In this document: piece after piece, positions 47,927 to 57,119 of the stretch | Position numbering within the stretch: the first letter of the stretch is position 1 | Layout of the letters: every line of letters begins with the position of its first letter | From: Actinomyces ruminicola | Lineage (GTDB): Bacteria; Actinomycetota; Actinomycetes; Actinomycetales; Actinomycetaceae | Reading direction: 5' to 3' | DNA: 64,000 bases | Assembly: GCF_900103885.1 (NCBI RefSeq) | Contig: NZ_FNIM01000002.1 | Location: 146,821 to 210,820 of the forward strand | Made by a program: the position numbers and the translations under genes | Notes under the pieces: model-generated | What the model was told of the DNA's origin: nothing | The model's input: only the letters and a program-made list of their open reading frames with translations | The model's database searches: none

Positions 47927-48958
47927 ATGGCCAGTCAGGACTGGATGACCAAGGACTTCTACGCGGTCCTAGGCGTCGCCAAGGACGCCGACTCCGCCGC
48001 GATCAAGAAGGCCTACCGCGCGCTCGCCAAGAAGTACCACCCCGACCGCAATCCCGGTGACGCCGCGGCGGCGGAGAAGTTCAAGGAGATCGGCGAGGCC
48101 TACGCCGTGCTGTCGGACGCCAAGGAGCGCCAGCAGTACGACGCCATCCGCTCCATGGCGGGCGGCGGCGCACGCTTCACCTCCGGCACCGGGGGCGCCG
48201 GCGCCGGCTTCGAGGACATCTTCTCCTCGATGTTCGGCAGCGGCGGCCCGAACGTGCGCTACTCCACCTCCGGCGGCGCCTCCCAGGAGGACCTCGAGGA
48301 TCTGCTGCGCATGTTCGGCGGCGCGGCCCCGGGAGGCGCCGGGGGCGGGCGGCGCGGACGCGGCCCCTTCGGCTTCGGCGGGTTCTCCTCCCAGCCGCAG
48401 CCGGTCAAGGGGCCGGATGTGCTCACCAATGCCACGCTCTCGCTGCGCGACGCCGTATCCGGCACCCTCGCCGAGCTCACCGCCGACGGGCGCACCATCA
48501 CCGTGCGCATCCCCGCCGGCGTGCACGACGGGCAGAAGATCCGCCTGCGCGGCAAGGGGCGGCCGGGTACGAACGGCGGGGAGAACGGCGACATGGTGGT
48601 GACCATCTCGGTGGCCAAGCACCCGGTGTACTCCATCGATCCGGTCAACCCCGCCAACCTGCGCATGGACCTGCCGGTCACCCTCAAGGAGGCGGCACTC
48701 GGCGCCACCGTCGAGGTGCCGCTCCTGGACGGCAAGACCAGCCGGGTGCGCATCAAGCCCGGCACCTCCTCCGGCACGGTGTTGCGGCTGCGCGGCAAGG
48801 GAGTGGCCACGGCCAAGAAGACCGGCGATCTGCTGGTCACCGTCCAGGTGGCCGTGCCGAAGAAGCTCTCCAAGGAGGCCAAGGCCGCCCTGGAGGCCTT
48901 CGACAAGGCGATGGAGTCCGATCCGCGCGCGAGCCTCGCCCGGGAGGCGGCACGGTGA
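47927..48958 (+). CDS. dnaJ: DnaJ co-chaperone without zinc finger (CbpA-like)
   Basis: The 343-residue protein has a J domain (about 9-74) with the HPD motif in [10 protein letters not shown], a Gly/Phe-rich region (about 80-155) and two C-terminal beta domains with [17 protein letters not shown] and [19 protein letters not shown]. The four CxxCxGxG zinc repeats of classic DnaJ are absent, so it has the CbpA layout, although it sits in the dnaK operon. AAAGGAGG precedes ATG 47927. GTG of hspR overlaps its stop. Confidence 0.93.
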   Translation: MASQDWMTKDFYAVLGVAKDADSAAIKKAYRALAKKYHPDRNPGDAAAAEKFKEIGEAYAVLSDAKERQQYDAIRSMAGGGARFTSGTGGAGAGFEDIFSSMFGSGGPNVRYSTSGGASQEDLEDLLRMFGGAAPGGAGGGRRGRGPFGFGGFSSQPQPVKGPDVLTNATLSLRDAVSGTLAELTADGRTITVRIPAGVHDGQKIRLRGKGRPGTNGGENGDMVVTISVAKHPVYSIDPVNPANLRMDLPVTLKEAALGATVEVPLLDGKTSRVRIKPGTSSGTVLRLRGKGVATAKKTGDLLVTVQVAVPKKLSKEAKAALEAFDKAMESDPRASLAREAAR

Positions 48959-49458
48959 CCACCCGGCGGCTGACGGGCCAGGGCGTCGACTTCCTCGCCG
49001 AGGACGCCGACGAGCGGGCCGTCTACGTCATCTCCGTGGCCGCGGAGCTGGCCGGCATGCACCCCCAGACCCTCAGGCAGTACGACCGCCTGGGCCTGGT
49101 CACCCCCGCCCGCGCGTCCGGGCGGGGGCGGCGCTACTCGCACCGCGACGTCGAGCGGCTGCGGCGCGTGCAGGCGCTGAGCCAGGAGGGCATCAACCTG
49201 GAGGGCATCCGCCGCATCCTCGACCTGGAGCGGCGGCTGGAGCGGCTGGAGGAGGAGAACCGCTCCCTGCGCGCCCGCCAGGCCGCCGTCGAACGGGTCT
49301 TCGCCGCGGCCGCCGACGGCGAGGTGCAGGTCGTCCCGGTCGCCCCCGGTCGGCGCGCCCGCACGCGGCCGGACGCCCAGGCCGCCGCCGGGAACGGGGC
49401 CGTCGGCGGCTCCTCCGGTCGGCCCGGCACCGCCATTGTGGTGCGCCGCTCGTGGTGA
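48955..49458 (+). CDS. hspR: Heat-shock repressor HspR (MerR family)
   Basis: A 167-residue MerR-type regulator: [25 protein letters not shown] is the HTH, followed by [15 protein letters not shown] and a coiled coil [18 protein letters not shown]. HspR binds HAIR sites with DnaK as co-repressor, closing a feedback loop on this operon and on clpB, which has a HAIR site here. The C-terminal 60 residues are low complexity. It starts at GTG, overlapping dnaJ by 4 nt. Confidence 0.95.
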   Translation: MTTRRLTGQGVDFLAEDADERAVYVISVAAELAGMHPQTLRQYDRLGLVTPARASGRGRRYSHRDVERLRRVQALSQEGINLEGIRRILDLERRLERLEEENRSLRARQAAVERVFAAAADGEVQVVPVAPGRRARTRPDAQAAAGNGAVGGSSGRPGTAIVVRRSW

Positions 49459-49531
49459 GGCGAGTGAGGTTGCGGACCACGGGCGGTAGGCTGATCGCGT
49501 TACTGCAACACGAAGCGAAGGAACACGCGCA

Positions 49532-50038
49532 ATGACTCAGTCGCCCAACCCCGGGCAGCCGTACATCCCGCCGTCGGCCGGTTCCGCCGCGGGCAGCTAC
49601 AACCCGCAGCAGTATCCCCAGCAGGCGCAGCAGCCGCCCCAGTACCAGCCGGCTCAGGCCGCACAGCCCGGCCAGGCCGCCCCCGGCCAGTTCCAGCAGG
49701 CCGCCTACGCCGGCGGCCAGTACGCTCAGGGCTCCGCGCCCAAGGCCGATTCCTTCATGACCAACCTGTTCGACGGCGCCCGCGACTTCGCCTCCAAGTA
49801 CGGCAAGACGATCTTCACCGTGGGCCTGGTCCTGTACCTGGTGGCCTGGGTCTTCGGCGCATTCGACGCGACCTACTACCACTCCAGCTACGACGGCAGC
49901 GTCTACTTCAGCTTCGGCGACTTCCTGCTGAATCTCTTCGTGGACATCCCGAAGGTCGTGGTCAACGTCCTGATCCTGCGACTCATCATTGAGATCGCGG
50001 CGAAGGTCGGCGCCCCCAAGGCCGACGCCTCGGCCTGA
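49532..50038 (+). CDS. Membrane protein with Gln/Pro-rich N-terminus (DUF4282-like)
   Basis: The 168-residue protein starts with about 70 residues rich in Gln, Pro, Ala and Tyr (repeats like QYPQQAQQPPQYQPAQAAQ), then has two hydrophobic segments: TIFTVGLVLYLVAWVFGAF and a second near 135-160 (FLLNLFVDIPKVVVNVLILRLIIEIA). The hydrophobic part resembles DUF4282 proteins. AAGGAAC precedes ATG 49532, with probable promoter in the 70 nt after hspR. The role is unknown. It is followed 26 nt later by another membrane protein. Confidence 0.75.
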   Translation: MTQSPNPGQPYIPPSAGSAAGSYNPQQYPQQAQQPPQYQPAQAAQPGQAAPGQFQQAAYAGGQYAQGSAPKADSFMTNLFDGARDFASKYGKTIFTVGLVLYLVAWVFGAFDATYYHSSYDGSVYFSFGDFLLNLFVDIPKVVVNVLILRLIIEIAAKVGAPKADASA

Positions 50039-50064
50039 CGGCGCAAGCGAACCACGGAGCACCG

Positions 50065-50748
50065 GTGGCGGCGTACGAGACCGAGGACGGCGAGCCCCGC
50101 TACGGCAAGCGCCTGAGCCCCGAGGAACTCGCCGCCTACCTGCGCGAGCAGGGCATAGAACCGCCGGGCGCACCCGCCCCGGCATCGCGGCGGGTCTCTG
50201 CGGCCTCGGCCGACGACGCCTTCCGGCGGCGCACCGGTGTGGCGCCCAGCGGGCGCTGGGGCGGCGGATCCGGCGGTCCCACCCCGCGCCGTCCGCACCG
50301 GTGGCGCATCCTCGGCGTCGGCCTGGTGCTCATGCTGGTGCTGCCGCCCCTGCTGCTGGTGGCCGGCGTCATGGCGGCAGTGGACGGCTCCCTCACCCAG
50401 GGCACACCGCTCGGCGAGGGCGGCGCGGTCTACCTGGAGGCTGGCACGGCGGCCGGGCTGTACGGCACCTCCGCCACGGCCACCACCGGCTGCGCGGTCA
50501 GTGACCCCGACGGGGTATCGGTCATTCTCGACACCCCCGAGGCGGGGGTGCCCTACGCCACCTTCACGGCGCGACAGAGCGGCGCCTACAGCGTCTCCTG
50601 CCCCGCCGGCACCAGCGGCCTGGTGGTGGGGCCGCCCATGAACTTCGACCGCATCCCGCTGGCCGCCGTGCTGATACTGGGCGCCGGCGCCTGTGGCGTC
50701 GCCGGCCTGGTCACCACCGTGGTCGGCGCCGCCCGCGCCCGCCGCTAA
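50065..50748 (+). CDS. Two-helix membrane protein of unknown function
   Basis: A 227-residue protein starting at GTG. A charged cytoplasmic part (1-80) contains KRLSPEELAAYLREQGI, a helix near 82-105 (ILGVGLVLMLVLPPLLLVAGVMAA) leads to an external beta-rich domain with cysteines near 143 and 180 that could form a disulfide, and a last helix spans about 196-222. No family recognised. It appears to be co-transcribed with the gene before it. Confidence 0.7.
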   Translation: MAAYETEDGEPRYGKRLSPEELAAYLREQGIEPPGAPAPASRRVSAASADDAFRRRTGVAPSGRWGGGSGGPTPRRPHRWRILGVGLVLMLVLPPLLLVAGVMAAVDGSLTQGTPLGEGGAVYLEAGTAAGLYGTSATATTGCAVSDPDGVSVILDTPEAGVPYATFTARQSGAYSVSCPAGTSGLVVGPPMNFDRIPLAAVLILGAGACGVAGLVTTVVGAARARR

Positions 50749-50845
50749 GACGTTTGCGCCGTCCTCCTGACTACCGAGCGTCTTGCGGGCATTCATGCCG
50801 GGTGGGTCGTCGCTGGCGCGGAATCCGTTGTGCGGCGGTCCAAAA

Positions 50846-50965
50846 TGTCCGAGATCGGCACAAACGGCTCCAGTGCTGTCGGCAGCCGCAGACAGAACAT
50901 TGGAATCATGCGGTTTCTATGCCCGCCCTCGGGGCTGTCGGCGGCCTTTGTGCCGAACTCGGACA
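50846..50965 (+). repeat. Family A palindromic element, copy A5 (class II arms)
   Basis: Arms 50846-50866 and 50945-50965 pair at 19 of 21 positions; the left arm reads TGTCCGAGATCGGCACAAAC plus G. The core TTGGAATCATGCGG is at 50900-50913 with spacers of 33 and 31 nt. It lies in a gene-free region of about 590 nt between convergent genes. Confidence 0.8.
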
Positions 50966-51059
50966 CCCCGCCCCCGGGGGCCTGGGCGTACACCGCCCAC
51001 CCCACCACACCCACAAGCCGAACTCGATATACCTGTATACCTGTGCCCGGAACCGGGTC

Positions 51060-51194
51060 CGTCTGCTACGCAACTTCACCGTCTGCAACGCCACTTAGGG
51101 GTTAACAACGCCTGTTAACCGTCTGCTGAAGGGCTCCGAGGTATACAGCAGAACGTTAAGTAGCGTTGTTAACGCCCAACCGGCGTAGCAGACG
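51060..51194. repeat. Nested palindromic element (family H)
   Basis: Outer arms CGTCTGCTACGC (51060-51071) and GCGTAGCAGACG (51183-51194) are perfectly inverted. Inner arms GTTAACAACGC (51101-51111) and GCGTTGTTAAC (51163-51173) are also perfect. The block CGTCTGC recurs at 51060, 51080 and 51120. The 135-nt unit is AT-richer than the genome and has no gene. It looks like a MITE or a complex operator. Confidence 0.65.
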
Positions 51195-51338
51195 TCCCAG
51201 TACGCTCGCGCTCACGGCTGGCTCCACTTGCCTGCGTGCACGCAGGAACGCCCCGGCCCGCGGGTACCAACCGTCCACTCCGCCGGCCATCCGGCGAGCG
51301 CCCAGGCCAAGCGCCGCACCCGCGAACCGGACAGCCGC

Positions 51339-52097
51339 TTATGCGGACTCGGTGGGGAGGTTGTTCTCAAACACTATGGACTCGCCGAACTCGTCCGGGA
51401 ATCCGGCAACCTTGATGATGCCACGATAGGTGTGGTCGTCGTTTTCGATCCTGCCCACATCCACCGGTCCACAAACGGTGCCCCAGGATACGGTGGACAC
51501 GGCGTTCGCCCAGGTTTCGTGGCTGTCAGTCTTGGAACTGGTGGGCTGCAGTGCGAGCTTCAGGAGTTGGTCGACCTGTTTCAGGTCGGCGCCCTCCTTG
51601 CCCATCCGCTGCTGCTCCGCGAACATCATGACCGTCTGCCACGCCCACGCTGGGAGGAGCACGGCGTCCTTCCCGGAATCGAGGAAAACTCCCACATGGT
51701 CGTTCAAGGGATCTCTTGTCCTATCGCTGGTTTTACATTCAGCATCGTCCGCATAAAAGCGTTTAACAACAATGCTGGGTCGACTGTCGTTGTCGACGTA
51801 TACTCTAAGCGGGCTGCACCAGCCTACATCATCGCTTTCGTGCCACTCGCCCCATTTTGCGTCAATACTGTCCTCCCAGTCGCTCAGGGGTTCGGTGTCG
51901 CCACGGATCCAGTCCAGTGCGAGTTCGGCGCCAATTGTGGCAGCGAGTTGAATGAGGAAGCTCTGCACGGCGGGGTTGGAGAGTGCCGCTCCGGCGGCCT
52001 CTGTGGCGGTGCCAAGTGCAGCACATGATGACGTCGCGCCCGCGGCGGTAGTCACGGCCGTGGCGGTGAGTAGAGACCGTCGGGAAACAGGGATCAT
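51339..52097 (-). CDS. Tat-exported putative lipoprotein of unknown function
   Basis: A 252-residue protein. The N-terminus SRRSLLTATAVTTAAGATSSC combines a twin-arginine motif (R6, R7) with a lipobox-like TSSC (C25), suggesting folded export and lipid anchoring. The mature part has tryptophan-rich segments (DWEDSIDAKWGEWHE, PAWAWQTVMMF) and three cysteines. I recognise no family. Its GC content is lower than the neighbours, and it follows repeats, so it may have been acquired. Confidence 0.7.
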   Translation of the reverse strand: MIPVSRRSLLTATAVTTAAGATSSCAALGTATEAAGAALSNPAVQSFLIQLAATIGAELALDWIRGDTEPLSDWEDSIDAKWGEWHESDDVGWCSPLRVYVDNDSRPSIVVKRFYADDAECKTSDRTRDPLNDHVGVFLDSGKDAVLLPAWAWQTVMMFAEQQRMGKEGADLKQVDQLLKLALQPTSSKTDSHETWANAVSTVSWGTVCGPVDVGRIENDDHTYRGIIKVAGFPDEFGESIVFENNLPTESA

Positions 52098-52170
52098 GGT
52101 GCCCTCCTGTGCAGGAACCTATGGCGAGTCTCCTATTGTAATGGCATACACTTAGCTTGTCAGCAGTTCG

Positions 52171-54486
52171 TCAGCGGCGTGTCAGCGCCCGCCAGGCGAA
52201 TTCGTGCTCCAGGGCGTACATGTAGGCCCGCTGCGCGCTGGTGGCGGCGCGCCCGTGCCCGCCCTCGCCGTTCTCGAAGTAGGTCACGTCCTGCCCCAGC
52301 GCCAGCATGCGATAGGCCATGGTGCGCGCGTGGGCCGGGTGCACCCGGTCATCCCGCGTGGAGGTCACCAGCAGCACCGGCGGGTAGGTGCGCCCCGGCT
52401 GCAGCAGGTGGAACGGTGAGAACTCGCGGATGAACTCCCACTGCTCCGGGTCGTCCGGGTTCCCGTACTCCGCCTCCCAGGAGGCGCCCGCCAGCAGTCG
52501 GTGGTAGCGGCGCATGTCCAGCAGCGGCACCTCGCACACCACCGCGCCCACCAGCTGCGGGTAGCGGGTGAGCATGACTCCCACCAGCAGCCCGCCATTG
52601 GAGCCGCCGTGCACCGCCAACTGCTTCGGGGCGGTCACCCCGCGCTCGACCAGCGCCCGCGCCACGGCCGCGAAGTCCTCGTAGACCCGGTGCCGGTGCT
52701 GCTTCAGTCCCGTCCGGTGCCAGGCCGGCCCGTACTCGCCGCCGCCGCGGATGTTGGCCACCACGTAGGTGCCGCCGCGCTCCAGCCAGGCGCGGCCGGT
52801 GATCGGCAGATAGTTGATACCGAGCGAGACCTCGAAGCCGCCGTAGCCGTACAGGAGCGTCGGCGACGGCAGCGGACTGCCCGCGTCGTCGAGCCGGGGC
52901 CGACCGATCTGGAAGTACGGCACCCGCGTGCCGTCGTCCGAGACGGCCACGTGCTGAGTAACGACCACTCCGCGCGCGTCGAAGCGCGCGGGCGCGGCCC
53001 GCAGCACCTCGACGCCGTCCAGCTCGCCGTCCGCATCCAGAGCGCCCACGGCCAGGGTGCTGGGCCGGGTGAAGGAGGAGACGGTCAGCCACAGCCGGTC
53101 GTCCTCCAGGGAATCGACGGCGCTCGCGGAGACGTTCAGCAGGGCTCGCCCGGGCCGCAGCAGGGTCGGGTCTGCGGCCGCGGGACTCGGAGACCCGGCC
53201 GCGGCCGTGAGGGTCCCGGGTGCCGCTGCCGGTGCCGAGGGGGCCTGCGGGGCCACGGGCGCGGCGGCGTCGCCGAGGAGAGCTCCCAGCCGGGGGCGGT
53301 GCCGCGACCAGGGGCCGACGCCGTCCGGGTCGGCGGGGGTGAGCACCTCCAGCGTGGTGACGCAGTCGTCCAGGAGCGTGAGCACCAGGTGATGGGCGGT
53401 GACGGTGAAGCCGCTCAGTGAGGTGGTCGGCGTCGGGGTGAACAGCACCTGGAGCTCGCGGGAGCCGTCGAGGAAGGCGTCGATGGGGGCGGTCAGGAGC
53501 GACCCGGCAGGATAGGAACGATCGGCGGCCTCCCAGTCATCGCGCAGCTCGATCAGCAGCAGGTCCCAGGCGGGGGTGACCGCCGCCGAGGCAGGCACGT
53601 CCACGTGCAGGGCGCCCGGCGCCACCGCCACGCCCGTGCCGGCCAGGCACCGGTCGGCGTCGGCCGCCGGGAGGGTAGGGGCGCCGTCGGGCAGCAGCCA
53701 CAGCTCCTCGGTGTGGAAGTCAGGATGGGTCAGCAGCCAGGTGCGGCCCCAACGGTCGCGGTAGGCCCAGGCGCCGTCGTCGTCTGCGGCCGCGGTGAGT
53801 AGCACCTCGCCCTCGCTGGGGTCCTGCCCGCGGCGCAGTCGGCGCACCTGCCGGGGGTAGCCCGCGGGGGAGAGGGAGCCGGGGCCGAAGTCGGTGGCCA
53901 GCAGCGCCGCCTCGCCGGCGTCATCGGCCCAGGCCAGGAAGCCCTTGGACGCCTCCCGGTGGAAGCCCGCTGCGGCCGTGGGGGAGGCGGGCAGGAAGCT
54001 GCGCGCATCGAGGTCGAACTCGCGGGTGACATCCGTGTCCGCGCCGCCGTCGGACAGCGTGACCAGGGCGCGGCGGCCCGCCAGCGGTCCGGTGCGCAGC
54101 ACGGCGGCGCCGTGCCACACCCAGCTGGTGCGCTCCTGCGCGCCCAGCGCGTCGAGGTCGAGCAGCACCTCCCAGTCGGTAGTAGGACCAGTCCGGTAGG
54201 AGTCCCAGGTGGTGCGCCGCCACAGGCCGCGCGGGTGGCCGGCGTCGGTCCAGAAGTTGTACAGCGCGCCGACCGCCTGGCCGACCCGGGGAATCCGATC
54301 CGGGGCGTCGAGAATCGTCTCGATGTCGGCGCGCAGCTCGGCGAACCCGGGGGCGTCGTCGAAGGCGGCGCGGGTGGCGGCATTGCGCCGCGCCACCCAT
54401 GCCAGCGCCCGCTCCCCCTCGATGTCGTCGAGCCAGTCGGGGACGGGCTCCAGAGCGGACGAAGGGGGAACGGGCGCGGTGGTCAC
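52171..54486 (-). CDS. Prolyl oligopeptidase family serine peptidase
   Basis: The 771-residue S9A peptidase has a beta-propeller (about 70-480) and an alpha/beta hydrolase domain. The nucleophile is S629 in HGGSNGGLL, the aspartate lies in TSTRDDRVHP (about 712) and the histidine in GEGGHGRAAT (about 744). NIRGGGEYGPAWH is the conserved oxyanion-side segment. No signal peptide is present, so it is cytoplasmic and should cut after proline in short peptides. A 35-residue Ala/Pro insert sits in the propeller (about 405-445). Confidence 0.94.
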   Translation of the reverse strand: MTTAPVPPSSALEPVPDWLDDIEGERALAWVARRNAATRAAFDDAPGFAELRADIETILDAPDRIPRVGQAVGALYNFWTDAGHPRGLWRRTTWDSYRTGPTTDWEVLLDLDALGAQERTSWVWHGAAVLRTGPLAGRRALVTLSDGGADTDVTREFDLDARSFLPASPTAAAGFHREASKGFLAWADDAGEAALLATDFGPGSLSPAGYPRQVRRLRRGQDPSEGEVLLTAAADDDGAWAYRDRWGRTWLLTHPDFHTEELWLLPDGAPTLPAADADRCLAGTGVAVAPGALHVDVPASAAVTPAWDLLLIELRDDWEAADRSYPAGSLLTAPIDAFLDGSRELQVLFTPTPTTSLSGFTVTAHHLVLTLLDDCVTTLEVLTPADPDGVGPWSRHRPRLGALLGDAAAPVAPQAPSAPAAAPGTLTAAAGSPSPAAADPTLLRPGRALLNVSASAVDSLEDDRLWLTVSSFTRPSTLAVGALDADGELDGVEVLRAAPARFDARGVVVTQHVAVSDDGTRVPYFQIGRPRLDDAGSPLPSPTLLYGYGGFEVSLGINYLPITGRAWLERGGTYVVANIRGGGEYGPAWHRTGLKQHRHRVYEDFAAVARALVERGVTAPKQLAVHGGSNGGLLVGVMLTRYPQLVGAVVCEVPLLDMRRYHRLLAGASWEAEYGNPDDPEQWEFIREFSPFHLLQPGRTYPPVLLVTSTRDDRVHPAHARTMAYRMLALGQDVTYFENGEGGHGRAATSAQRAYMYALEHEFAWRALTRR

Positions 54487-54534
54487 CTGACCGACTCTAC
54501 GGCCGGTCGGCGCCGGACGGTGCCGCAGTGGGCA

Positions 54535-54717
54535 TCACTCGTTGCCGATGGCCTTGTCGGCGGCGTCGCGGGCGGAGTCGACCTGGGAGTCGAACTTGCC
54601 GCCGGTTGCCTTCTTGGCGGCCTCTGCGGCCTTGTCGAGGACCTTGTCGGAGACCTCCTCGACCTTGTCGGAGCTGACGACGCCCTCGGCCTTCTTCTTC
54701 AGGTCATCGAGTCCCAT
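54535..54717 (-). CDS. Small MT0933/Rv0909-type antitoxin-like protein
   Basis: A 60-residue, highly charged helical protein. It opens MGLDDLKKKAEGVV and contains DKAAEAAKKATGGKFDSQVDSA, the TGGK...Q-D pattern of the MT0933-type antitoxin family. ATG 54717 has AAAGGAA upstream. A matching toxin gene is not adjacent on either side, so it may be an orphan or have another role. Confidence 0.75.
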   Translation of the reverse strand: MGLDDLKKKAEGVVSSDKVEEVSDKVLDKAAEAAKKATGGKFDSQVDSARDAADKAIGNE

Positions 54718-54785
54718 AGCGATTCCTTTCGTCGACTGACGGGAAGCCGGCCGGCGTCCCATTCGTGCAGTATGACACGTGCGCT

Positions 54786-55487
54786 TCAGAGGGAGGCGAG
54801 CACGGCGTCGGAGATCTCCTTAACCTGGTGCTCTGAATGGGTGATGATCACCGTCGCGTAGTAGGAGTCATCGCCGTTGGTTACGGAGACGACGGAGAGG
54901 TAGTACTGCGTGCCGTCCTCCAAGGCGCGCACCGCGAAGACGGCGGCGTCGGCGCCGCTGCCGGAGGTGGTCGGCTCGTAGTCGGTGGAGTCGACGTCGT
55001 TGGTCTCCGCCAGCTGCTTTAGGCGGTCCTCGGACGGCAGGGCGCCGTCCCCATCGACCCGGCCCAAGACGAGGCTCGGCGGGATGTCGCTGTCTGAGGC
55101 GGTGTCAACGCTGGTCAGGGGCGTGTCCTCAAGGTCGGCATTGACCTCGTCCTCGGAGTGGCCGAGTGCCTGCGCGATGCGACCGACCAGCTCGCCGTCG
55201 GAGGCGTTGGCGGAGGTCAGGGTGTCCCAGTCGGAGGGAACGGCCACGGAGATGCCGTACTCCGGCACCTCGACCAGCGTGAAGCCCTCGGGAACGGCCG
55301 CGGTGGAGTCTTCGGCATCGGCGTCCGCCTCCGTGCCGGTGGTTTCGACGGCGACCACCGGGTCGGAGGCGGAGCTCGCGTCACTTGAGTTCGACGAGCA
55401 GGCGGACATGGACGCGGTCAGGACGACGGCGGCCAGGCCGGTGGCGGCCAGAGTCAGCGGGCGGGGCAGGTGGGTAGAGCGGGTCAT
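54786..55487 (-). CDS. LpqN-like lipoprotein, paralogue 1
   Basis: A 233-residue predicted lipoprotein: signal peptide with lipobox MSAC (cysteine at about 29), an acidic Ser/Asp/Ala linker, then a domain beginning PEGFTLVEVPEYGISVAVPSDW and ending KEISDAVLASL. The domain resembles the actinobacterial LpqN/LpqT lipoproteins (Mog1/PsbP-like fold), whose exact role is unsettled. It is the last of five tandem paralogues on this strand. Confidence 0.8.
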   Translation of the reverse strand: MTRSTHLPRPLTLAATGLAAVVLTASMSACSSNSSDASSASDPVVAVETTGTEADADAEDSTAAVPEGFTLVEVPEYGISVAVPSDWDTLTSANASDGELVGRIAQALGHSEDEVNADLEDTPLTSVDTASDSDIPPSLVLGRVDGDGALPSEDRLKQLAETNDVDSTDYEPTTSGSGADAAVFAVRALEDGTQYYLSVVSVTNGDDSYYATVIITHSEHQVKEISDAVLASL

Positions 55488-55582
55488 GGGTGGTTCCTTT
55501 GTGGTCGTAATGGTTTGTGATGGTTCGTAGTGGCTTGTAATGGCAGGGCGGCTTGGTCGCCGAGCGTGTGGGTGCCCGACGG

Positions 55583-56254
55583 CTATAAGAGCGGGACCGC
55601 TTCCTCGACCAGTTCTTGCGCCCGCTCGGCGGACGCGTTGGTGGAGGCCGTCACGGTGACCGTGGCGTTCTCCTCCGAAGTCTGCGTGTGGACGACGGCG
55701 ACGTACTGCGGGGTCCCGCCCTGATTCAGGGTATAGCTCACGGTTGTGTACGTACTAAACGTCGAGTACAGCGTCGTCCCATCGAAGTCGGTGTACTCGG
55801 TGCCGCTTTCGTTCAGCTCCTGCATGAAGTCGTCCTTCATGCGCAACTCGGCGGAGTCGTGGTTGACCTGAGCGGTGATCTCCGCCGTCTCGCCCGAGTC
55901 CGCGTGGCTGGCGCTGATCACCTGGTAGGTCCCGAGCCTCTGCCGTGCCGCATCCGCGTCCTGGCCCGTGGCCTGGGCGTAGGCGTTCACGAGTTCGTCG
56001 TCGTCGGCATCGTCACTGGTGAGTACCGCCCAGTCGGACGGGATCCAGATTGCGTAGCTGCCGTCGGGGAACTCGACCATGGTGTTGGCGGGGGTTGGGC
56101 TCGGGCTCGGCGAAGGCGTGGCCGGTGCCGTCTCCTGCGCGGTTGCGGTGGCGGTGCTTTCCGCGTTGTTGGAGCCGGAGCAGGCGACGAGCGAGGCCGC
56201 CAGCGCGGCGGTGAAGGTGGCGGTCAGGGCGGTTCTGCGGGGCAGGCGGGTCAT
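55583..56254 (-). CDS. LpqN-like lipoprotein, paralogue 2
   Basis: A 223-residue protein with lipobox LVAC (about residue 25) and a Thr/Pro/Ser linker. The core motif is degenerate (MVEFPDGSYAIWIPSDWAVLTS), and the C-terminal ERAQELVEEAVPLL matches its paralogues. ATG 56254 with AAAGGAT upstream is preferred to an ATG 117 nt earlier. Its signal peptide is nearly the same as that of paralogue 4, so these two are probably the most recent duplication. Confidence 0.8.
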   Translation of the reverse strand: MTRLPRRTALTATFTAALAASLVACSGSNNAESTATATAQETAPATPSPSPSPTPANTMVEFPDGSYAIWIPSDWAVLTSDDADDDELVNAYAQATGQDADAARQRLGTYQVISASHADSGETAEITAQVNHDSAELRMKDDFMQELNESGTEYTDFDGTTLYSTFSTYTTVSYTLNQGGTPQYVAVVHTQTSEENATVTVTASTNASAERAQELVEEAVPLL

Positions 56255-56382
56255 GGGAATCCTTTGGGTTGGCTGCTGCGGGTGCTGCTGAAGGTTCCGG
56301 TATGAGCTGTTGGCGGTGGGCGCGAGCCGGATTCCCGCATCCCACCCCAGCGGGAACCAGCCGGGTGTCAATCGGGGCCCGG

Positions 56383-57039
56383 TCAGACGGAGCCGAGGAC
56401 GACATCGGCCAGTTCCTGGGCGCGATCTGCCGAGGCGGCCCTGATCATGACGAAGGTCGCCGTGCTCGGGGCGGTGGCGGCGTCGGCGCTCGCGGTGGCC
56501 CCGGCGTCCATCGACACGGCCATGAAGGCGATGTGGAAGGCCTCGCCGGAGCCGCTCAGCGTTCCGCTGGCGGTGTAGAGGACGGCGTCGGCGCCGGATC
56601 CGGTGGTCCGTTGCGCATGGTCGCTGGAGCTGACCTGGTCGTCGTCGGTGACCTCCGCGAGTTCCTCCGCGGGCGGCAGGCCGTCCTCGAGCTCGTACTG
56701 GGAGACCGCCAGGTTCTCCGCATAGCCGGTGGTATCGGCGTCAACGCTGATCAGGTGGAAGGTATCGGCGGTATCACGCAGCGAGTCCGCGTCCTGTCCG
56801 AGCGCCTCGGCGACAGTGGCCACCAGCTCGTCGTCGTCCAGGTCGTCGTGGGTGAGCGTGGTCCAGTCGGTGGGTACGGCCAGGGAGAAGTCGAAGTCCG
56901 GCACCTCGGTGAGGGTGTAGCCGTCGGGCGTGGTGGGGCCGTCGGATGAGTTCGTGTCCGCGGAGCATGCCGCCGCGGACAGCGACGCGGCCAGGGTGAG
57001 GCCGGCGGCAAGTACGGTCCGGCGGGGCAGGCGGTGCAT
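56383..57039 (-). CDS. LpqN-like lipoprotein, paralogue 3
   Basis: A 218-residue protein with lipobox AAAC (about residue 25), the core PDGYTLTEVPDFDFSLAVP plus TDWTTLT, and C-terminal ADRAQELADVVLGSV. It has a short linker compared with the others. It lies 128 nt upstream of paralogue 2 on the same strand. Confidence 0.8.
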   Translation of the reverse strand: MHRLPRRTVLAAGLTLAASLSAAACSADTNSSDGPTTPDGYTLTEVPDFDFSLAVPTDWTTLTHDDLDDDELVATVAEALGQDADSLRDTADTFHLISVDADTTGYAENLAVSQYELEDGLPPAEELAEVTDDDQVSSSDHAQRTTGSGADAVLYTASGTLSGSGEAFHIAFMAVSMDAGATASADAATAPSTATFVMIRAASADRAQELADVVLGSV

Positions 57040-57119
57040 GGAAGTCCGTTTCGATTGAGTTCCGGCGGGTGAGGCTTCGACCCCTGTCGTGGGGCGGGGG
57101 CGTCGGTGTGCGGTCGGGG

